NCBI RefSeq assembly: GCF_010726765.1
Contig: NZ_AP022602.1
Location: 147,675 to 211,674, forward strand
Length of the DNA stretch: 64,000 nt
Origin: Mycobacterium gallinarum
GTDB lineage: Bacteria > Actinomycetota > Actinomycetes > Mycobacteriales > Mycobacteriaceae
Direction of reading: 5' to 3'
The position numbers and the translations under genes were made by a program. The first letter of the stretch is position 1; every line of letters begins with the position of its first letter. Below, in pieces: positions 34,963 to 44,184 of this stretch. The notes under the pieces are model-generated. The model saw only the letters and a list, made by a program, of their open reading frames with translations. It was not told the origin of the DNA and ran no database searches.

Positions 34963-35450
34963 CTAGACGCCGAATGGACCCACGGTCCAAACCGCCAGCG
35001 AACGGTGCGATCCTTCGCCTAATAAGCGCGCCCGACTCCGTCGGCGACGGCTCGCCAGGCGGGGCCGTGGCGATCGACATGGCGATGCTCCAACTCCACC
35101 CGAGTCCGATCGTCGGACTCGGCCGATAAAGCGCACCTCGACCTCACTAGTCTTGGCCGGATCGGTTTCCAGCTGCCAGGTCGGGCCAATGTCCCATGAG
35201 GACACGACCCGCGATGGCGGCTCATAGGCCAGAACACGCGCCCACTTGCAGAGGCTGCGGTCAATCCCGACGTCGTAGATGTGTCCGCCGACTCGCGGCT
35301 CGAAGACTGTCTCGGCAATCGGGACCGCCAGCAGGTTTGTGGTCGCGTGGCTTGATGGCATCGAACTTGGTGGTGAACAGCGAAACGTACGCTAATACCG
35401 GTGCGGACAACGATGCTCTTCCGGACAGACTCTGCATCTTCTGACCTCAT
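34963..35450 (-). pseudogene. AHSA1/SRPBCC-family protein, frameshifted
   Basis: Pieces in different minus-strand frames join into one SRPBCC (Aha1-like) protein: KSIVVRTGISVRFAVH, then NLLAVPIAETVFEPRVGGHI with YDVGIDRSLCKWARVLAYEPP and SSWDIGPTWQLETDPAKTSE, then DDRTRVELEHRHVDRHGPAW. At least two frame changes are needed. The start overlaps the stop of the upstream ArsR remnant by 4 bp, the usual ArsR-AHSA1 operon layout. Confidence 0.7.
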
Positions 35451-35764
35451 CCGTGATGCCCTCTCTCGTCAGCGATCGACTTGTATGCGTCTAAGGCCTT
35501 GGCCCAGAACACGTCTAGCTCCGCCCTGACGTCCTCGATGCCTTTCGGGTTCAACTGATAAAGCCGGCAAGTGCCGACCGCGCGATCTGCGGCCTCCGCC
35601 GATAAGTCATTTGAGAGTGGTTGCGAGAAAACCAAATTCGACATCTGTCCGACTGATATCAAGGGCGGCGACATTCCCACCGGATTGAAGCGGTCGCAGA
35701 TCTGTACGTCGAAATTGCGGCGATGACCGACGCCGAAGTGTTGGACGCACTGCAAGCGTCGCAA
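35447..35764 (-). pseudogene. ArsR-family regulator remnant
   Basis: Only the C-terminal third is recognisable: RAVGTCRLYQLNPKGIEDVRAELDVFW is typical of the ArsR regulators paired with AHSA1 proteins. The helix-turn-helix region is missing or unrecognisable upstream. It is probably inactive, like its coupled partner. Confidence 0.6.
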
Positions 35765-35773
35765 AAGTGGTGC

Positions 35774-37318
35774 CTAGCCTCGACGGCTGTTCGGTGGGCG
35801 GTTGGGTTCGAGGAGCTGGTCGACGGGAGCGTAGTCGTCGTTGAGGGTCTCGGCGTCGCCGATCCAGTCGGTGAGGACTGCACCCGCGATGGTCGCCCAC
35901 GGTAAGTCTTGTAGGTCTAGCGACTTCTCAATGGCTTGAGGCCCGACGGGTCGGTCGGAGGCCAACACGACGAAGTTGCCGCCGTCGGCTTCGCTCGTTA
36001 GATCGATGCCGAGGTCGTTGGGTTCGCCGAGAAGAACAACGTGGTTAAAGACGCTTGCAAGAGTGGCGACTTCGGCGCGCGCAAACGCGATGTCCGCATA
36101 GTCGATGAGATTGGCGATATAAAGCCCATCGGGTTTCAGGACTCGATGGATGTCGGTCATGGCTTCCAAGGTTGTGAGGTGCCAAGGCACGCTCACGCCT
36201 CCGAAGGCATCGCCGACGACGAGGTCCCAGCTGTCTGTTTCGAGCCTGCGGAGTCCGAGTCGGCCGTCTTCGACGCGGACCTGCATTCCGCTCTCTGAGC
36301 TGAGACCGAGCTCCGCAGAGTCGACCCGAACGACGCCGGCGTCGATTTCCGACACCAAGTTCCTCGATCCGGGACGGGTCGCGGAGAGGTACCGCGGGAA
36401 GGTCAGCCCACCGCCGCCGAGGTGGTATGCCTCCAGAGCGCTCCGACCGGGAAATGCGCTGTCGACGATCGCGGCGAACGCCTTCACGTAAGCGAATTTC
36501 AGCCAGGTTGGGTCCTCAATGTCGACGTAGGAATGTCGAACACTGTCCAGGACGAGAGTGCGGCCGCTCGCACGGTCCGGATCCGCGACGACTCGTACGC
36601 AGTGGTACTGGGTTTCCGCATCGCAGCCACCCGGGGCGATATACGCGGCGAGGCCGCCGATGACCGTCGCCAGCGTGAGACCGATGACGTCGACGCGGTT
36701 CCACCTGTGGATTCGCCACTGAATCACGATGCCGCTCAACACGAGTGCTGCTCCGAGCCCGACCAGGATGGTGCTGACTGGTAGCCGTGAGACAAGGACG
36801 AATCCGGTCAGCACCGTGCCAGCGATCGCTCCGAGGGAGCCGACTCCGGACAGCGACCCGACAACGGTCCCGGTCTGGGTGAGGTTGGTCAGACGCAACT
36901 TAGTCACCATCGGCGTGATCGATGACAGCAGTGCGCCAGGCAGCAGGATGGTCAGCGATGCCACCAGCAGCAATGTGGACGGCGCCCATTCGGCCGCCCC
37001 CCGCACGGCGGCCGGAGTAAAGGCCACAATGACCCCTGATGCCCCAAGCGTCTGCCCGATGAGCCGTCGGGGAGCGACGCGATCGGCGATTCGTCCGCCG
37101 GCCCAGGACCCGAGAGCGATGGCAGAAAGAGCGATGCCGATCACCAGCGTGCTCGTCTCCAGCGTCAACCCGAGGTACGGCGCCAGCAATCGCAGGGCAG
37201 TGATCTCAACGACCAGGACCGCAGCCGAAGAGCCGAACGCCAGCACCGCTGCCGTCCGGGCATCCGTACCGGGAATCAATGCCGTCGGAGACGGTTCGTC
37301 GGGGGAGGAGTCGCTCAC
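35774..37318 (-). CDS. Spermidine-synthase-like protein fused to membrane domain
   Basis: A 514-residue protein. The N-terminal 230 residues form about eight transmembrane helices (LVVEITALRLLAPYLGLTLE near the start, typical of fused spermidine-synthase transporters). The C-terminal half is a methyltransferase-like fold: AYHLGGGGLTFPRYL, LVSEIDAGVVRVD, DSWDLVVGDAFGG. Polyamine synthesis is not assured because many such fusions have no known substrate. The start is a GTG at 37318. It stands alone. Confidence 0.83.
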   Translation of the reverse strand: MSDSSPDEPSPTALIPGTDARTAAVLAFGSSAAVLVVEITALRLLAPYLGLTLETSTLVIGIALSAIALGSWAGGRIADRVAPRRLIGQTLGASGVIVAFTPAAVRGAAEWAPSTLLLVASLTILLPGALLSSITPMVTKLRLTNLTQTGTVVGSLSGVGSLGAIAGTVLTGFVLVSRLPVSTILVGLGAALVLSGIVIQWRIHRWNRVDVIGLTLATVIGGLAAYIAPGGCDAETQYHCVRVVADPDRASGRTLVLDSVRHSYVDIEDPTWLKFAYVKAFAAIVDSAFPGRSALEAYHLGGGGLTFPRYLSATRPGSRNLVSEIDAGVVRVDSAELGLSSESGMQVRVEDGRLGLRRLETDSWDLVVGDAFGGVSVPWHLTTLEAMTDIHRVLKPDGLYIANLIDYADIAFARAEVATLASVFNHVVLLGEPNDLGIDLTSEADGGNFVVLASDRPVGPQAIEKSLDLQDLPWATIAGAVLTDWIGDAETLNDDYAPVDQLLEPNRPPNSRRG

Positions 37319-37419
37319 GTCACCGTCCTCCCAAGCCGTCGAGACGGCGTGACTACGGGAAAGCGGTCCTATTTGTACCGCATCGCCCGATCGAAGTGCC
37401 TTAGTTTACCTATCTAGCT

Positions 37420-37551
37420 ATGGATGCAGATAGTTCGGCGGCGCGAGCGCCTATCGGCAACAAACAAGTGCTGTGGACGCTGGTCGATGTGCAGCGATCA
37501 GTCAACGAGCTCGCCGAACTGATCGCCAAGCCTGCACCGTCGGAGTCATAA
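37420..37551 (+). CDS. Possible 43-residue protein
   Basis: ATG GATGCAGAT... to TAA. The peptide includes NKQVLWTLVDVQRSVNELAELIAK, which looks like a short amphipathic helix. TATCTAGCT just upstream could be a -10 for a leaderless message. No family recognised; low confidence. Confidence 0.3.
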   Translation: MDADSSAARAPIGNKQVLWTLVDVQRSVNELAELIAKPAPSES

Positions 37552-37722
37552 GCACCTGGCCAAACTACGGATGGGCCGTCTAATGAGTTGTCTCCTCGCC
37601 TCGATTTGGATGGAAGCGAGGAGGGCACACCAACTTTCGGCTTTGCAGACCTCTCTTCAGCCACTCCTCGCGGGGGCGCACCATCCGAGGCACAAGCCGT
37701 CTAGGAGTCAACCCACACGGTC

Positions 37723-37938
37723 GTGGGCGACAGGTATGAGGCGAGCGATCTCGGATCGGTGCTCGGTGATCAGCCGTCAGGAATGTGGTCCTGGCCGGTA
37801 GAGCCACAGTTGTGGGAGGGGCCCCTGTACCGGTCGTGTGAGGACTGCCGCCAGGACCTGATGGCGGCCCATAACCGGCTCTCGAAGCTATTGCTGCGCA
37901 GGGGCATCGTCTACTACGGCGGGACGCCCATTAGATGA
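37723..37938 (+). CDS. Possible 71-residue protein with CxxC
   Basis: GTG start. It contains SCEDCRQDLMAAHNRLSKLLLRRG and ends YYGGTPIR. The Cys pair and coding-like composition suggest a gene or gene remnant. The stop lies just before the left 36-bp repeat. No family recognised. Confidence 0.35.
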   Translation: MGDRYEASDLGSVLGDQPSGMWSWPVEPQLWEGPLYRSCEDCRQDLMAAHNRLSKLLLRRGIVYYGGTPIR

Positions 37939-37951
37939 AAACGGCGACATT

Positions 37952-37987
37952 TACCGGTAACTCGCCGTATTCGATTCCGCCGTATTC
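37952..37987 (+). repeat. 36-bp direct repeat flanking toxin-antitoxin pair, left copy
   Basis: Begins with TACCGGTAA (preceded by T, a TTACCGGTAA palindrome) and contains two GCCGTATTC words 15 bp apart. It matches 39131-39166 with 4 mismatches. Confidence 0.75.
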
Positions 37988-38200
37988 CCGCATTGGGCTG
38001 GTGGTCAGAGGTTTTTGGGAACGGTTGGTGATTATCTAGTTGAGTGCCAGTACGGCGGCACGTATTGACTCCTGGTGAGGTTGGCGGCCAGGGGAGTTGA
38101 TTGTTTGCTAGTGGAACGACGGCCTTGGACCTGTCGGTAGATTAGGGAGGCCGTGGGCTGCACATTGGACTTCCGAACACATTCCGAATACCATGGCGGC

Positions 38201-38662
38201 ATGACTACGACAGCTCTTCGCGCCTCCACGCGCCGCTCCTCGGACCTGAGCAAGCACTCCGCTGAGGTGTTCGCCGAGGCTGAGGACCACCCCGTGACGG
38301 TGACCCGCCGTGACGGCGAGGCGCTCGTGCTCATGTCGCAGCGCGAGGCGGAGGGTCGCGCCCGCCTGCTCGAGTTCGCCGCGCAGCTCATCGGCGTAGC
38401 TGTGGACGACGACGGTCCGCTCGCCGAGCGGATGTCACGGGCGTTTCCGTGGATGCTCGCGCTGTCCCTGGAGGACCGGGCCACCTGCGCTCAAGCCCTC
38501 GTTGACGCCGCTCGGGCGTCGTTCTCCACCGACCAACCGCACTTGGCGCTCGCGGAGCTGACCTCGTGGCGGGAGACTGCGACCGCCATCGCCGCTGGTC
38601 TCGGCCGTGCCGACCTGGATTGGTTGGACTCTGACGATGATGAGCTTGTGGAGCGGCCGTAG
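38201..38662 (+). CDS. Phd/YefM-type antitoxin-like protein
   Basis: About 153 residues from the ATG at 38201. The N-terminal part reads SSDLSKHSAEVFAEAEDHPV then VTRRDGEALVLMSQREAE, typical of Phd/YefM antitoxins. The longer acidic C-terminus ends DWLDSDDDELVERP and could wrap the toxin. The toxin-like gene follows 2 bp after its stop. The pair sits between 36-bp direct repeats. Confidence 0.75.
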   Translation: MTTTALRASTRRSSDLSKHSAEVFAEAEDHPVTVTRRDGEALVLMSQREAEGRARLLEFAAQLIGVAVDDDGPLAERMSRAFPWMLALSLEDRATCAQALVDAARASFSTDQPHLALAELTSWRETATAIAAGLGRADLDWLDSDDDELVERP

Positions 38663-38664
38663 CG

Positions 38665-39012
38665 GTGGCCGGCAAGCGCGGCGAGCTCGTCCCTCGTCCT
38701 CCGAAGAAGATGGAGTACGAGATCCGCTTCGCGACCACCAACGCCCGCAAGGGGTGGCAGGACCTCGCCGCGACGATCCGGAATCCCTTGGCCGAGGCCT
38801 GGGACTTTTTGACCCGGACGCCCCTGGCTAAGACCCCGTCGAACTACCCGTTGCGCGGCGAGCTCGGCACGATCACTCGCGGGGACAAGGTCCATGAGCG
38901 TTGGCAGCACAAACCGACGATCAAGGGCACCGCCCGCATCTGGTTCTTCGTCGACGGCCGTACGGTGTACTTGGAGCAGGTGCACACCAGTCACCCGAAT
39001 GAAACGAAGTAG
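38665..39012 (+). CDS. RelE-superfamily toxin-like protein
   Basis: A 115-residue basic protein starting at a GTG 2 bp after the antitoxin stop. YEIRFATTNARKGWQDLAAT and, near the end, ARIWFFVDGRTVYLEQVHTSHP have the beta-strand layout of RelE/ParE toxins (mRNA interferase by family). Catalytic residues cannot be assigned with confidence. Confidence 0.72.
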   Translation: MAGKRGELVPRPPKKMEYEIRFATTNARKGWQDLAATIRNPLAEAWDFLTRTPLAKTPSNYPLRGELGTITRGDKVHERWQHKPTIKGTARIWFFVDGRTVYLEQVHTSHPNETK

Positions 39013-39130
39013 GGCGACACGCGACACATCGGATTCCGCCAAATCTATTGTGAAAACCGCCAGATGGATCGAGACCAGACAGACACCGTCGGGTGAAAAC
39101 AATTGGGGGGCAGCGCAATAGGATGTTATC

Positions 39131-39166
39131 TACCGGTAAACCGCCGTATTCGACTCGGCCGTATTC
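39131..39166 (+). repeat. 36-bp direct repeat flanking toxin-antitoxin pair, right copy
   Basis: Same orientation as 37952-37987, 32 of 36 bases identical. The pair brackets about 1.14 kb holding the Phd/RelE-type genes. Confidence 0.75.
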
Positions 39167-39672
39167 GTCGTGCGATCGGTGCCGTCGTGCTTGCCCACGA
39201 CCGTTAGGTGACATAGCGCGCCCCAGTTGAACAGCGAGTTGGGCATGCGCTCCTACATCATCACCAGCCCGTTCGCCGCAGCGATGGCGCTGAGGTGGCA
39301 TCCGATCGCTCCCTGGGGCCAGCACTCGGCGGGGCCGGAACGCATTTCCGCAGCGAGGAAGTTCGGACGCGCAACCTCGCCGGCGCTTGGTATCCGTCGC
39401 GACGCCGCTTGTTGTCGCAATCTGCCTGGCGATGGCTCCATACGGAATGGCCTAACCGAAATACGCCCCCAGGAATACGGGCCTCGGGGCCGTCCTCGAT
39501 CCCGATCCCAACAATGTCTCCGAGAGGACGGCATACGAGAAGGCGCGCTCGCAGCTCAGTTCGTAACCGAACGCGAGGTCGCTCGTTGCTCGACCGGATG
39601 AACCTGCTCGATGGGTCGGCGATCAACGACCCTGTCTACGCATCTCGCTGATTGCGGCATCAAGCGGCCGCG

Positions 39673-39837
39673 CTACGACCCACCCGCTCTCGCACCCTGC
39701 CGTCAACCCGAATACCACTGGCCAACAGCAGCATTCGGTCAATAGAAGCGACGGTCGCACCGGCGGGCGGCGGCAACCGGTTGATTCATCAGATGAAAAC
39801 GGCGGGATCATTCATGGATAATAGAGATTATCCATGA
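39673..39837 (+). repeat. Long direct repeat, right copy (165 bp), ending in a perfect dyad
   Basis: Counterpart of 33827-33994. The last 26 bases (39812-39837) form a perfect hairpin or dyad: TCATGGATAAT, loop AGAG, then ATTATCCATGA. The shape suits a recombinase core site or an operator. Confidence 0.8.
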
Positions 39838-40108
39838 GAGTGGAGCGGAAGTGTTGGTGCACAGCAGGTTTAGAGACTCGGGAACCGTCACAGTGACGTA
39901 ATTGCCCCGCGGGAGGAATGCCGTCAGGCTCGGATTTGAAGACTTTTCGGTCCTTCACGCGGCCGCTCTCGGTCAGTGTCGCATCGCGATCGACAATCAT
40001 TTGCTAACGGCCCCGAACGCGCGGTCGCTACAACGACGGACGCATCGGGCGAGCGCAGGCGGCAGCGCCCGGATGCCCGCGCCCTACTTGACCATAACGG
40101 AGCTTATC

Positions 40109-40139
40109 GGTATACCAAAAGTATCCATAACAAGGATAC
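40109..40139. promoter_or_regulatory. Operator-like dyads before mazEF
   Basis: GGTATACC (40109-40116) and GTATCC-N7-GGATAC (40121-40139), ending 18 bp before the antitoxin start. Probably the MazE/MazEF autoregulatory site. Confidence 0.55.
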
Positions 40140-40157
40140 CTCTGATAGACTAGCCGT

Positions 40158-40403
40158 ATGGCGGAACTCACGACGATCAAGGTGTCCAAGCCGTTGCGCG
40201 AGCGCATCAGTGCCGCCGCAGGACAAGAAGACGCCACGGTGCAGAAATTTCTGGAGCAGCTCATGGACGAGCACGATCGACACAAGCGCATCGCGGCTGT
40301 GGCCGAGGCCATCCGCAGCGCCGACGAACCGGCGCTGGCCAGCTGGCGTGCGGAAACCGCCGACTGGGCCGCGGTCGACGTCGACACCGAGGCGAATCAG
40401 TGA
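40158..40403 (+). CDS. mazE: MazE-like antitoxin (RHH type)
   Basis: An 81-residue protein. The N-terminal ELTTIKVSKPLRERISAAAG is a ribbon-helix-helix of the mycobacterial MazE kind. The acidic, Trp-containing C-terminus (SWRAETADWAAVDVDTEA) would bind the toxin. It overlaps mazF by 4 bp. Confidence 0.85.
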   Translation: MAELTTIKVSKPLRERISAAAGQEDATVQKFLEQLMDEHDRHKRIAAVAEAIRSADEPALASWRAETADWAAVDVDTEANQ

Positions 40404-40759
40404 ATGTTCCCGTGCTGCCCGGCTCGGTGGTGTGGGTCGACCTGAACCCCACCGTGGGCCGCGAACAAGCGGGGCGCCGGCCCGCGGTCATCGTCGCCTC
40501 GTCGGGCTACTTGGACGCCGTCACCGAGTTGGCCATCGTAGTTCCCGCCACAACCACTGACCGCGGCTGGCCGCAGCACGTCCAGCTCACTGGCCCCACC
40601 CTGGCGCTGCCCCGCCCTACCTACGCGATGACCGAACAACCACGCACCATCAGCCGGCAACGGATCGCCAGCGTGGCCGGGACGATCGACAGCAGCTGTC
40701 TGGCCTCAATACGTCGGTGGCTCAACGACTTCCTCAATGACGACGTTTTGTCACCGTGA
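40400..40759 (+). CDS. mazF: MazF-family mRNA interferase toxin
   Basis: A 119-residue PemK/MazF protein: PGSVVWVDLNPTVGREQAGR, RPAVIVASS, then AIVVPATTTDRGWPQHVQL. Its own stop overlaps the next start by 4 bp, so the downstream gene is co-transcribed. Confidence 0.88.
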   Translation: MNVPVLPGSVVWVDLNPTVGREQAGRRPAVIVASSGYLDAVTELAIVVPATTTDRGWPQHVQLTGPTLALPRPTYAMTEQPRTISRQRIASVAGTIDSSCLASIRRWLNDFLNDDVLSP

Positions 40760-41262
40760 CGAATATAGAAGGGGTCGCCATGACTGTCCCACCGCCAATG
40801 GTCCTGGTGGAACTCACATTCTGGGGCTCGCATGAGCCGATCTACTGGCCGGTCGAGCGGTTGACCGAACACTTCGGGTGGTGTCCCGGCGTCGAACCCG
40901 ACGCTCGGGGCGAATGGCATTACGCGCCACGCTGGTGGCTGTTGTGTCACATGTGGATCGACGAGTTCGGAAAGCCCGCGGCGCGCCGGATTGTCGTCGT
41001 CGAGCAGGCGCTACCGCCCAGCGACCTGATCGATCGGCCGTCGCTGGCGGTCGACCCCGAAAGGGTGCGCACCTTCGCGGCCTGGCTTGAACAGCAACGT
41101 GATTGGTCATCCCACACGGCATCCTCCGACCTTTCGGAACTACCGGCTGAGATCCGAGATGAGATCGACCGGTTTTACGCCTCTCCAAACCTCTGGGAGA
41201 TCCCTGCGCGAGGTGCTCTTAATCCGTCACGACCGCAGCTTGACCCCGCTGAGGATTCATGA
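40756..41262 (+). CDS. Hypothetical protein coupled to mazEF
   Basis: A 168-residue protein, Trp-rich in its first half (FWGSHEPIYWPVERL, PRWWLLCHMWIDEFG). No family recognised. The GTG at 40756 overlaps the mazF stop (GTGA); an ATG at 40780 is an alternative. The stop overlaps the next, frameshifted gene by 4 bp, so four genes form one tight operon. Confidence 0.6.
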   Translation: MTNIEGVAMTVPPPMVLVELTFWGSHEPIYWPVERLTEHFGWCPGVEPDARGEWHYAPRWWLLCHMWIDEFGKPAARRIVVVEQALPPSDLIDRPSLAVDPERVRTFAAWLEQQRDWSSHTASSDLSELPAEIRDEIDRFYASPNLWEIPARGALNPSRPQLDPAEDS

Positions 41263-41977
41263 ACTCCGCAATGGATATGAGTAGTTTTCTTCGTGCCCGG
41301 GCAGATCACTTCCCGCCCTCCATCGACGCCCGCGGATTTCTCGAATTCGGTGCTCCCCGAATGCATTACGAGAGCCGCGATTCCTGGTCAGGAACGGTGT
41401 CGTGCTGTCTTGACTGGCGCGCGGAACTCTCGCTCTCTGCACTCGACGCCGCCGCTGGTGCTCCCGACGTCGTTGTGGGCTCCGTGGACTTCCTGCTCCT
41501 GCGCCTGGCTATGAGCCGGCGGCACAGGTGTTGGCGCTCTACGGCGACCAGGCCGAGGCATTCAGTGAGCTTTTCGACGGGGAATGGCTTGCCCCCGACC
41601 TCGATGAGAACGACACCCTCACCGCTGGCATGCCGATCAGCGTGGCGCTGCTGGTCCTCGACGCCACCGTAGATGACACGGTGGAAGCTGGCGACCTCCG
41701 CGCCTGGGCGGTGTCGCAAGTCGCCTACACGATGCTGCCCACCACCGCAGGGCTCCTGGCGATGTCGTCGTTTGCGCCGCCGGCATCCGAAGGCCGACCC
41801 GCACGCCGGCTCGTCTCGACCGACCGCGTCGACCCGGACTGGCCGCGCGTCGGCTGCATCAGCATTCCTGGGCACCCGCAGTTCTTTGGGCAAGCAACCG
41901 CGTACACATATCTCGACGACGCGCGGGCCTCGCTGGACATCTGTCGCGAACAGACCATTCGCGTCCCCGTGGTCTGA
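41259..41977 (+). pseudogene. Hypothetical protein gene with one frameshift
   Basis: The first frame reads MDMSSFLRARADHFPPSIDA onward to DFLLLRLA near 41508. The protein clearly continues in another frame as YEPAAQVLALYGDQAEAFSE, then FGQATAYTYLDDARASLDIC near the end. One base appears lost at about 41505-41510. An intact version would have about 239 residues. No family recognised. Last gene of the mazEF operon. Confidence 0.6.
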
Positions 41978-42082
41978 CTCGGTTCCCAATTTGGGTGCCA
42001 GGGAAGGATCAACCATCCCGAGTTTCATGCACCCTCGGGGTTCTGCGAGCCGGCTGTCAACGACGGTCGAAAATTGACCCCT

Positions 42083-42928
42083 TTACGACGGTTGAAAATT
42101 GACCCCCTTGGTGTTCATTCTTCGGTGGTCGATCCGGACGCGCCCGAGATCTCGGTCTTTGATGCGGTAGGAGTCTCCTTTCAGGGCGATCACTTCGGCG
42201 TGGTGGACGAGGCGGTCGATCATGGCGGCGGCCACGACGTCGTCGCCGAACACTTCACCCCACCGGCCGAACGGTTTGTTGGAGGTGACGATCAACGAGG
42301 CTCGCTCGTATCGGGACGACACCAACTGGAAGAACAGGTTGGCGGCCTCGGGCTCGAATGGGATGTAGCCCACTTCATCGACCACGATCAGCGGGTAGCG
42401 GCCCAGCCGGACGAGTTCGGGTTGCAGCCGGCCGCTGTGGTGGGCCTCGGCTAGCCGGGCCACCCATTCCGACGCGGTGGCGAACAGCACCCGGTGCCCG
42501 GCTTGGCACGCCCGGATCGCAATCCCGATCGCGAGGTGGGTCTTGCCGGTGCCCGGCGGGCCGAGGAAGACGACGTTGTCCTTGGCGATGACGAAGTCCA
42601 GGGTCCCCAGGTGGGCGACGAGGTCTCGTTTGAGGCCACGCGCATGATCGAAGTCGAACTCCTCCAATGACTTTCGTGACGGGAATCGAGCCGCCCGGAT
42701 ACGGCCCTCACCGCCGTGAGATTCCCTGGCGGAGACCTCGCGCTGCAGGCACGCCACCAGGAACTCCTCGTGGGTCCAGGACTCGGTGCGAGCCCGCTCG
42801 GCCAGCCGGGTGACCGCCTCGCGCATCGTGGGGGCCTTCAGGGCGCGGGTCAGGAAACCGATCTCGGCGGACAGATCGCGATGGCTCGACGAGGTGGCCG
42901 CGGTCTTGGTCGTGGTCTTGGTGGTCAT
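42083..42928 (-). CDS. istB: IstB-like ATP-binding helper of IS21 element
   Basis: A 281-residue AAA+ protein with Walker A GPPGTGKT (residues 123-130) and Walker B LIVVDEVGYIPF, and the family segment NLFFQLVSSRYERAS. The last codons (VNFQPS) are inside the inner terminal repeat, as common in IS21 elements. The start overlaps the istA stop by 4 bp. It assists IstA-mediated transposition. Confidence 0.93.
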   Translation of the reverse strand: MTTKTTTKTAATSSSHRDLSAEIGFLTRALKAPTMREAVTRLAERARTESWTHEEFLVACLQREVSARESHGGEGRIRAARFPSRKSLEEFDFDHARGLKRDLVAHLGTLDFVIAKDNVVFLGPPGTGKTHLAIGIAIRACQAGHRVLFATASEWVARLAEAHHSGRLQPELVRLGRYPLIVVDEVGYIPFEPEAANLFFQLVSSRYERASLIVTSNKPFGRWGEVFGDDVVAAAMIDRLVHHAEVIALKGDSYRIKDRDLGRVRIDHRRMNTKGVNFQPS

Positions 42929-44184
42929 GACACCAGCCCGCCGTCGCCCAGATCGATTCCCAACGCTGCGTCGTAGTCACTGAGCAGCCGCTGCTCGACC
43001 ATCACCTGGTCGGTGGGCTCACCAACCGGGCGCAGAGCGTTGATCCTGTTATGGCGCAGCATGTTCGCCGCCACGCGATGTTCTGGGTCGGTGACGGTCT
43101 GATGCCACGCCCAGACCCGTTCGTGATCGGCGACGGTCGTGCCGTCGCAGAACACCCGCACCCAATCCAAATCCGCGGTGACCTCGATGCGGCGCCCGAT
43201 CACTGCGGGGTGCACGGAGTAGTCATTGGAGTCCAACCGCACGTAATGATCACGCGCCAACCGCGTGGAGTTACGCCAGCCCACCTGCGGCGCCACCGGC
43301 GGCAGGGTCAACATCGCCTGGCGGTCCGCGCCGATCCGATCCGTGGGTGCACACCCCAGCACCCGGCGCCGCCGCCCGTTGACCACGTGCAGCCACGCGC
43401 CCAGCTGGTGGTTGAAGTCCCCCGGACCGGTGAAGGTGCGGCCGGGCAGAAACGACCGCTCCAAGTAGTCATGGGCCCGTTCGATGATCCCCTTGTGTTC
43501 CGGTTCGCGCGGTTTGAGCACCACCACCTTGGTGCCCAGCACCCCGCGGAACCCCTGACAGTCCCCGGTCAACTCGGTGCGACCGGACCGCCACCGCCCG
43601 ATCGCGCCCTCGCCGTCCCAGACCAGGGTCCGTGGCACCGCGCCCAGGGCGCTGATCAGCTGCCACCACCCGGTGAACAGATCCTCGGCACGCCGCGACG
43701 GCAACAGGATCGCGGCAAGCCACCGCGAATAACCCAGCACCATCGTCAGCACCGGCAACTGCGTCGGTGAACGTCTCTGCCCGTACCCGACCGGGATCGT
43801 GGTCGGAGGAAACCACAAGTCGCACTGCGCGATGTCACCAGCGTCATAGATCGTGCGCCCCGTCGGGTCCGGCGGCAGATACGCCGGACGCAACTCGCGC
43901 ACCCGTTCGTTGAACACCGTCATCCCGCGCGTCCACCCGACCCGCTCAGCGATCACCGAGGCCGGCATCGTCGGCACCACGGTGAGTTGAACACGGATCG
44001 CGGCATCGAACTCATCCACCGCCGACCCCATCGGCTTGCGCTCGTACTTCGGCGGCCCCTCACTGGCCAACGCCGTGCGCACCGTATTCCGCGAGATCTT
44101 CAACGTCCTGGCGATCAGCTTGATCGGTAACGCCTCCGCTCGATGCAATCTGCGGATCTCAGCCCAGTCCTCCACTGACAACAA
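42925..44184 (-). CDS. istA: IstA transposase of IS21 element
   Basis: A 419-residue DDE transposase. The N-terminal helix-turn-helix reads EALPIKLIARTLKISRNTVR. The catalytic core includes DIAQCDLWFPP (first Asp), LVWDGEGAIG (second Asp) and EHKGIIERAHDYLERSF (Glu). The C-terminal beta domain has VRLDSNDYSVHPAVIGRR. It appears intact. Confidence 0.93.
   Translation of the reverse strand: MLSVEDWAEIRRLHRAEALPIKLIARTLKISRNTVRTALASEGPPKYERKPMGSAVDEFDAAIRVQLTVVPTMPASVIAERVGWTRGMTVFNERVRELRPAYLPPDPTGRTIYDAGDIAQCDLWFPPTTIPVGYGQRRSPTQLPVLTMVLGYSRWLAAILLPSRRAEDLFTGWWQLISALGAVPRTLVWDGEGAIGRWRSGRTELTGDCQGFRGVLGTKVVVLKPREPEHKGIIERAHDYLERSFLPGRTFTGPGDFNHQLGAWLHVVNGRRRRVLGCAPTDRIGADRQAMLTLPPVAPQVGWRNSTRLARDHYVRLDSNDYSVHPAVIGRRIEVTADLDWVRVFCDGTTVADHERVWAWHQTVTDPEHRVAANMLRHNRINALRPVGEPTDQVMVEQRLLSDYDAALGIDLGDGGLVS

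Larger units (their letters stand above)
39013..40108. other. Gene-poor repeat region
   Basis: About 1.1 kb between the two toxin-antitoxin pairs. It holds the right 36-bp repeat, the right long repeat with its perfect dyad, and no frame with a recognisable domain. It is probably debris of former insertions. Confidence 0.5.
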
